This document shows positions 36,801-45,800 of a DNA stretch of 64,000 nucleotides, in pieces. The position numbers and the translations under genes were made by a program. The stretch lies in NCBI GenBank assembly GCA_014155875.1, contig JACEFZ010004192.1, positions 186,001 through 250,000 of the forward strand, read 5' to 3'. This stretch comes from Cepaea nemoralis. Its lineage: Eukaryota > Mollusca > Gastropoda > Stylommatophora > Helicidae. Under the pieces are notes generated by a model. That model was not told the origin of the DNA. It searched no databases and was given only the letters and a program-made list of their open reading frames with translations. Every line of letters begins with the position of its first letter. The stretch's first letter is position 1.

Positions 36801-39800
36801 ATCACAGTAGGTTGTGTTCCAATGGAGTAGAATGTATTACACCATGACGGTCATCATCCTACTGTCATTTACTGCCAATATAGTACCTCGCGGTGTATGG
36901 GGGGGGGGGGGGGGGCTTAAGTCTGAGGAATTAAGGCCACCTGGCTAGTGCAGTCGCCACAAACTGCAGGTTAAGAGTTCTTTTTGCCCCCGACAGAAAA
37001 AAACCCCGCACCTTACCAAGGATTAGAACCCGGGTCTCCAGAAGGAGATTCCAGCATTCTAGCCACTCGGCCAGCCGCTCCTCCGTGAGGTATCAGGAAG
37101 AACTATTATAAAGTGGTCATCACAAATGTAAGAGCAAACTTGGAAATTACTTGATAGATTCACAATCTGGGGTTGATCATGCAGAAGTAATCACGGATGG
37201 TCAAAAGTCAAGATGGGGTTTCTCTGTAAGTATGAGAGGCAGGGTCATTGCAGAGTGTAGCACATGGAAAACAATTTTTTAAAAAATTGTTTCGCTCGCT
37301 TTGAATTCAAGCGTAGTCCATACACATGCTTCCACTTCTAGTGCATGGGACTGATTTTTGTGTGAGTGCATGGGACTGATTTTTGTGTGTAGATGAGCTT
37401 TTCTTATTACCAGTGTCCCTCACCATCACTTCTGGGATGTTTGTATTTACATCCCCAGGTTAAGGATGAGAAAACATTTTAGTCCAACTGAACGGTGTAG
37501 GGGTTGAACATGCAGTCTTGTCATCAGCACACTGGAAGTTTAAGACAGTGAATGAATCACCAAAAAACAAAAGTAGATTGTGAGCTTTACTAGAACACTG
37601 TCAGGATCTTCTATTAGGCTCGTTGGCTAACACATGTGAGACAGTACAAGTACAACGTGATTCGACGTAAGACACAGCAACACAAGTTCTATGGATTTAT
37701 TGCCACATTAAATACATAATGATAATTACAGCAATGTACAACATATAACTCACAACCACAATACAGCTCATAGGTCTGGCGCTCAAGATATCAGTCGTTC
37801 AGCTTACAACCACGGAGATTCACACAAACGCCTTGCTCTCGTCACACACGTCCGTTCAGAGTCCTGTCCCAGCTAGGTCTGAGCTATCACGCACACTGTC
37901 CACTGCCTCTCGTGGGGTCACGTGGCTTTGCGTGCGTCTGTCGTCAGCGCTGGTCGCGTGTCAGGTAAGAATCTCGCCAGCCGACAACTCTTGTCCGCCG
38001 GGTGCCGTAACGATGTTGCTGCGTAGCTAGGCTCTGACATTCTCCCCGGGTACCTCAATGAAAGATGCCATCTTTCATTCATGATGTATGTATATACTGG
38101 GGTAGTGTTAATTTCATGTCAGAGACTACTTTTTCCCAGTGTTATGCATGAAAATACATATAAGGCATAGAAATATATACAAAAAAAATGTAAGTTGCAT
38201 TGAAATGACAAATGAAGTACAACTTTTAACACAATTCAGGTTTCATCCCCCTGATGCCTGGTTACCTTCATTGCAATAATACCCAGTCAGATCAGTAGCA
38301 CCAGCTTCACGCATCTACCTCGCAGCTATTTGAAAAAAAACGTAATAATATGATTGTTTTGCAACAACCATCTAGCCAGACTGAAATACGGCTTTGTATT
38401 CGTCGTATTAAACACTTAAACTCTGCCCTCATTTGGTCAGGAGTTCTTATGTTGGTTTGCAATGTTGGCAGCTCTATGACATGCTTGGTGGACGCCTACC
38501 TGCTGTGCTAACAATTTGAGCAACAAAATGTCTATCTATACAATATACATTAATGAATATGTTTCAAATTATGGCCCTTGATGTAATTCACAAATGCAAG
38601 GGAAGTAATTTTGACATTTAAGAAATTCCATACATTACAATAATTATTTAATTTCTTAGCGTCATTGCTTGACGCTTCTTCATATTAACGAGAAAAAGTC
38701 GGTAATATGAATATATTAATCAAGATATGATTCTAAGATTACACTAATCAAAATAAATAAGTACCCAATTGGTATATTATATTTTATAGATTCAAAAGGA
38801 TTTTACACGTGTCATAAATTTTTGAAATTTTGTATGTCGTCTGCTAATTTTGCTAGACTTTTTAAATTACACCGGAAATACACACGAAACGCAAAATTTG
38901 GTTGATGTTACACTGTCTGAACACAAATGATCCGGTTTTATTTCGGAACGGATAGTAAAATGTTCTCACAGTTCGTGTCTGATGTTATAGTATCACAACG
39001 GATTATGATGGAATGTTCTTATTTCCGATGTGTTCACAACTTCTGGATAAAGATCGACTGTTCTTATTTCTGATGTTCAAATGTCGAACAATTTGGATTA
39101 AATTCGCTGCAGAGGTGGTTTAGGAGTCAATGTTCGGTCCACATTTGCACATGTTAAAATATCACGGTGAAGAAAATCACTCACAAATGTCACAATGGTA
39201 AAGTTCGCTTCTGGTAAGTGGTTAAGCGTCTGTGACATTGTTGTTGGTGTATATATACAATTAATATTGTTCTCATTCTAACACACACTACACAATTATA
39301 CTACACTCATTACATGACTTGATTAAAATAAGTATATTATATATGTCGGTTTCTAAACCGTATCACAATTTTAATTATAGACCTTACACAGTAGGTGAAT
39401 GGAAAAAAGAATTCACACATTGGTGGCTGTGTTGGGCTGAGTGTAATATTACACAGTGCACTCAGACATTGCTTACTGGGTCTGTCGGACAACGGGACAA
39501 AAGGTCGGCGATTGTATTCATTCTGCCGGGAATATGGCGAACTTCAAAACTGAAATTCTGAAGCTTCAAGGACCAGCGAGCAATCATATTATTTGATGGT
39601 ACTGCGGAATTGATATACCGTAATGGACTGTTGTCAGTTTCGATGATAAAGTGACGTCCTAGAAGATATTTGGACAGCTTCGTCACACTTTCTACTAAGG
39701 CCAATGCTTCTAATTGCGGAATGGACCATGCCCGCTCTCGGGGCCTTAGTTTTCTTGATAGAAAACAAACGGGATGCAGGATGTCGTTGTATTCCTGCAA

Positions 39801-42800
39801 TAGGACTGCACCGATCGCAATGGAGCTAGCATCTGTTCTCAATCTGAAAGGTAAACGAATGTTGGGCAATTTAAGGATGAGATTAGGTGAATTCTTATCA
39901 GAAAAGTGTGCCAAAACTTTATCAAATGCATTTCGTAGGCATTCATCGTTTACAACGTTTTCGGGTTTATTCTTGGTTAGTAAGTTAGAAAAAACCTCAG
40001 TCAGTTCTGAAAAATCAGGAATAAAGTTTCTGTAATAATTAATAAGTCCCAACAAACTGCGGACTTGTTTCTTATTTGTTGGAAGTGACAGTTTTAGAAT
40101 TTTGGAGACAATTTTGTTGTCTGTCATGACAAAGCCATTGGATATTCTGTACCCCAAAAATGATATCTCTTGGTAAGCCATGCTCACCTTTGAAGGTTTC
40201 ACTGTCAGTCCGTGCTGTCTGATACGTTCTAGTGTCTGTTCCAGTATCTTTATATGTTCCGTCATTGTCTCTGTATGGACACAGATGTCGTCAATATAGC
40301 AAACGATATTAGGAATGTCAGATAGGAGGAGTCGTGTCATGCGTACAAATGTGGCTGGGGCATTGACTAGCCCAAATGGAAGTTTGCACCATTCGTACAG
40401 TCCCCAAGGCGTGGCGAAAGCTGTTAGATGTCTGCTGTCTTCATGTACAGCAATCTGCCAGTAACCTTTAGACATGTCAAGGGTCGTGAAGAACTTAGCA
40501 TCAGTCAGTTCTGTCAGAAGATCGTCCGTATTTGCCATTGGTTCAAGATCTAAAACCGTTATTTTGTTCAGTTTTCTGTAATCGATGCAAAGTCGTATTG
40601 TGTTGTCCTTTTTACGTACAATGACCATGGGTGAAGAGAAGTCTGATAGGGATCGTCTGATGATGTTGTTTTTTTCTAAGTTGATAATTTCCTGATGTAA
40701 TTGTTCCTTGTAATGTAGTGGTATGGTGTATGGTCTGCATCTTATGGGTGTGTTTGATGTGAGTGTGATGTGATGCTGTACTAATTCTGTTTGTCCTGGG
40801 TTGTCTGAAAAGATGGTGTTGTACTCTTGTATCAACTGTTTGCAACTGTTTGTCTCTGCTTGACTTAGGTTTGGATTGATCTTGATCTCCTTCAAACAGT
40901 TTGTCGTGTCTAATGTAGGTGTTGGAATCTCGTCGCTAGAATCGTCATCTTCGTGATCTATTATCACGGTGCAAGCTGTCATATCGTCTTGTTCGTTGTC
41001 TCTGTTGTAGTATGGTCTTAGCATATTGATGTGAAATATTTTGTGTTTGTCTTTTATTAGGATTTCGTAGTCAACAGGTGAGATTTGTCTTGTCACTTTA
41101 AAAGGTCCCTGCCAAGAATCTGTCAGTAGCTGTCTGTCACTAGGTAGTAGTAGTAAGACGTCCTGTCCAACTGTCAATGTTATAGTCCTGTTACCTTTGT
41201 CATTAGCAATAGGGATGGCGTGCCCGCATGTTAAGATACCATTTTCAAAGAAAGTATTACAGACAGTGCAAGTGTTAGAAGTAAATACATCACACGACTG
41301 TGCTGCATGTACAGGATGTTTTTCTGGATTTTCGTCTTCTGACGCTGAGCTATCGAACAAGGCGGCATTGGCTTTGTTGGTCATATGCCTGCCTCTACAA
41401 TCCATGCGATGGTGACCGTAAGCCTTGCAGAGAAAACATTTACGTGCACTTTTGAACGATTTACGTTCTCTGTCTTGTCTGTTTACCATATTTTGCAAGT
41501 ATGTTGGGTACCCTGGGTTCTTATCGCACATCTCGTTCAAATAGTGAGACATTTTACAGTGAACACAATGTCTAAATTTTTCAGAGGTAGGCCTGTTTGG
41601 TTTTTGCCTACTATAGTTTTTCTCATAGTTGGCTGCTGCTACCCAGTTACTGTCAGTAGCTTCAGTGGCAAAACACTGTTTATTTGCCGTATAATAGGCC
41701 GACCCACGTTTTTCCATTTCTTCCACACTTGTGCATTCATTCTCTTGCAAGAACTTAGAAAAAGATGGTGGGATAGAAGAAATAACTTTATCTCGAATAA
41801 TGAGATCTTCTAATTTATCATAATTTTTGTTAATTTTGGCTGATGACGTCCATTTGCTGAAAATGTCTCGGACTAAACAGAGGTAGTCAGAGAACGTTTG
41901 AGTTGATTTTGGACTCAGTTTACTGAATTGTTCTCTGTACCCTGCTTCATCTAACATGAAATGTGCCATTATTTTAGATTTAATGTAATGGTACTCTTTT
42001 CTGAGGTCTTTGGGGATGGTTTCAATGACTTTCAGAGGTTCCCCAGATAGACTCCTCATATATAAAATATTCCATTCCGAAAGTGGAACTTGGTAATGTT
42101 CCATTAAAGTCTCAAAATTTTGGGTAAAGGCTGCTATGCAGTCACCCGAGGTATAGTTACGAACGATACCTTGGTACTTTTTATACTGGTTTTCTTTTTC
42201 CAGTCTTTCAGATTTCTTTGACTCTTTATTCATTGCAGTCTCAGTGTCGAGTTGTTTAATTTTCAATTGTAATTCAAGTTCTTCTCTTTTACTCTGAGCT
42301 GCTATTTCTGCTTTCTTAAGTTCACTGTCTATCTCAGCTTGCTTTGTCTTTGCAGCCATTTCTACTTCGGCTTGCTTTAATGCTGTTTCAATCTCTGCCT
42401 GTTTCAAGGCTGTTTCTGCCTCTGCTTGCTTGGCAGCTCTTTCAGCTGCTCTATCTTCGCGTTCACAGTATTCAGCGTATTTCTTCTCACTCCATTCTGT
42501 TAATTTATCACCTTCTAACTTTAATTTTAACCCCATATCGATGAAATCAAATAATGACGACATGATGGAGAAAATATGTCAATGAAAATCAATCACACCA
42601 AATATGTTGTAAATGGTTAGTAGAAAAACAACTTACAATTGATTTGACTATACGATGCGTGCCCACTAATGCATACGTAAAGTTAAAGTGAAGAAAAATA
42701 TACTCAAGTGCCCTTGGATATGGTGACGAATGGTTGGGCAATCGGGCTAGAAAACTGTAAGGTCGTACTTCGGAACCACGAATGACCTCTACGGCAAGGT

Positions 42801-45800
42801 TATGGATGGTACGCAAAAACCTGCTTGTTTTTGGAGAGAAATAAGTTAGCGTGTGTTTGTTGGTGTGTGCCTGCAAGTCACTAAGTGTTGTTAAGGTTTG
42901 GTTGGCGTCGAGTATAATTGTATGTCGTAAATTTGTCGTCAACAGTGTTTCTTTCAACAGAAGTTACACTCTTTCCAAAACTCTTTGCGTTCCACCAACT
43001 CAATACACAAAGACAATCTATCTGTATTTCAACACTCAATAACATTGATGACACATCACTTACATCAAGATGACATTCAGTAAGGACATAGACATCAAGT
43101 TTACAAGATGGCGACAAGGTCAAAATGGCGGCAAAATCACAATGTTGACAAGGTCAAACGGTGACAATTTTCACAAATCACAAATGTTTAACACGTTTAC
43201 AGGATCAAACAATATGTACTGCACATTTACTAATGATCTTAAACATATTTAGACAATGTAGAAATGGATCACACTGAGACTTTTCCGATCACATGTACAT
43301 CACTATAACCTTGACAAATTTTACAAGTACAAGAATTATAGTTTTAAATAACAAAGACGAACAACACACGTCTAAATATATTAGGTTCTTAAATAAAGAC
43401 GAGCAACCCACGTCCACACATGTCAGGATCTTCTATTAGGCTCGTTGGCTAACACATGTGAGACAGTACAAGTACAACGTGATTCGACGTAAGACACAGC
43501 AACACAAGTTCTATGGATTTATTGCCACATTAAATACATAATGATAATTACAGCAATGTACAACATATAACTCACAACCACAATACAGCTCATAGGTCTG
43601 GCGCTCAAGATATCAGTCGTTCAGCTTACAACCACGGAGATTCACACAAACGCCTTGCTCTCGTCACACACGTCCGTTCAGAGTCCTGTCCCAGCTAGGT
43701 CTGAGCTATCACGCACACTGTCCACTGCCTCTCGTGGGGTCACGTGGCTTTGCGTGCGTCTGTCGTCAGCGCTGGTCGCGTGTCAGGTAAGAATCTCGCC
43801 AGCCGACAACTCTTGTCCGCCGGGTGCCGTAACGATGTTGCTGCGTAGCTAGGCTCTGACAAACACCTTCGCCAGCACAGAACAAACACAAAGACACATA
43901 ATTACACGAAAATCACTACATTAAAATATTAAAGTTACTTATCTGTATCATTGTTTGGCTGAATATGCCTTAAGCGACTATCATTGGATGGAATTAAATG
44001 GATGTGTGGTTCAGACGATCACTGGATTAAAGGTTAATAACGCCAGAAGCTCAGTGATTGGCTTAGCTCCCCAGTGTGGGACACCTACTGGGGGATGGGG
44101 GGACGCCCAGGTGAGCGAAAAGGTAAAAATAGGGATTAGTGGAGCACTATAGACAGATCTGTGGCGAAGGTGTCACAGACGCAGTTCGCAATTACACATC
44201 CAGCGCTCGAAATACAGCTGCGAGCGACTTGGATGCAGACTGCCATGCATTTGTTTTCATAAAATAGTACGAGTGCCTGTCGCTCAGAAAGCAGTGACAA
44301 ACCACTGAACATAAACATGCCAATAAATCATAAACAGCAAAAATAATACCAGGGCTGACTGCGACTATCTGTAAAGGATATGCAACTAACTTTTTTTTAG
44401 TGGACTATACACATGTGAGGATGGGGGATTGGAAGTTAAATGAAACTGTTGGACATTGCGGTCATTAGGGGAGAGTGAACCCAACTGGAAGATGAAACGG
44501 TTTCCCAATGTCTTACGATCGTGTTCGTGAGATGCGCACAATTTGATCAACGTGACATGTATGTTGGCCACACAACAGTGGTCAGAAATGTTAAAGTACC
44601 GGTTTCTGGGCACCACTGTTGATATCAGAGAAGTTTAAGAGCATGCTGACTTCCACATCAAATAATAACCTAAGTACGAGAATCAAGATTGAGGCTCCTG
44701 CTGTGGAACTGAATTGGTTCTCCAGTACCTCATTTATAAAGAATTATTTCCTCTCTTTATTATTACAAACGGGGGGAGCGGCAACTGAGGGTTTGCAGTA
44801 TCTGCATCAGGCTCTGAAGGGGGGAGCTGCGACTGAGGGTTTGCAGTATCTGCATCAGGCTCAGAAGCTGCAGGGTTTCAGGAATTGTTCTAAAAGCCAT
44901 TGACACCTGATGGTATCACATGTACCCCTTCTCTTGGGTGGTGACATCAGATACCTAGCCTGCTCGAAAATGGGTGAAAGACAGGAGGTCTCATATCCAG
45001 TAGAAAATTGGAAAGAGTAGGCTGTAAGGCCCTGGCAAAATTGTTAGGAAGGAAGACTGGTGGACTGAGCTCATTACTTTGGGTGGAATCTGTCTAGAGG
45101 AAGCAAACAAATGCTTGCTGTATTTCAACAATGCACCTTCTAAGGTGCATAACTAGGTGTGTCAGACTCTCCTCGAAAAAATGAATGAAGAAGAAAATGA
45201 AAATCTCAGTTCATGCCTGTAAAAGTTCAGAATGGGAATATCTGGCTTCATACTTGGTCGTAGTGGATCTTTTAATTTGGGAACAGCCCAGGAATGGCAG
45301 TTCAGTGTTCACAGTTCTGAAAATTTCAGAAATGAAACAAAAAAATAAAATGGCGGGGAAACCTTGAAAGTGGCACAGTGTAGCTTGTCAATTGCCACGA
45401 GAAAATGATTGTTGAAGTGCTACATAGAACCTATACTTTTGTATGGATGTGAAATGTCATTTCTTAGGAAAATGCAAAGAATATGGACAGGCAGAAAAAT
45501 CAATGAGCAAGTTCTACAAGAGGCAAATGAAAACCGCAAACTGATTAGAAAAATTATACGTAGACAGTCAAATTATTTTGGGCACGTTATGAAAAGAAAT
45601 AAACTAGAGAACTTGGTGACAACTGGCAAGATTAAGGGGAAAAGAACAAGGAGAAGGCAGAGAAGTAACTATCTGGATGGCTTGACCAGAACACAGTGTT
45701 GATCCACGACTCTGGTGATCATGTAAGATGGTGAAACATGACTGTCAACGCTTACTGGCATGGCACATGATGATGAACTGACAACTCCACAATGGAACAA

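Larger units (their letters stand above)
37599..43861 (-). mobile_element. Ty3/gypsy-type LTR retrotransposon, internally deleted, recent insertion
   Basis: A 6263-bp element in antisense to CDV3 within intron 3. It is bounded by two 441-bp LTRs (37599-38039 and 43421-43861) that start TGTCAG and end CTGACA and appear identical. The 5-bp target duplication AACAC lies at 37594-37598 and 43862-43866. A single ORF of 1033 codons encodes a Gag-like region, zinc knuckles, an integrase C-terminal (GPY/F-like) piece, reverse transcriptase and RNase H. Integrase-before-RT order is the Gmr1-like layout. Protease and the integrase core are missing. The leader (42564-43420) and the 1.4-kb tail (38040-39461) have no recognisable gene. 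Confidence 0.93.

Noticed and set aside
36935..37085. Functional tRNA-Leu/Ser gene on the minus strand
   Set aside because: A and B boxes are good, but the arms do not close into a clean cloverleaf and a non-tRNA body follows, so a SINE is more likely.
38040..39461. Envelope gene in the LTR element
   Set aside because: The 1.4 kb between the ORF end and the 3-prime LTR has no long open frame on the element strand.
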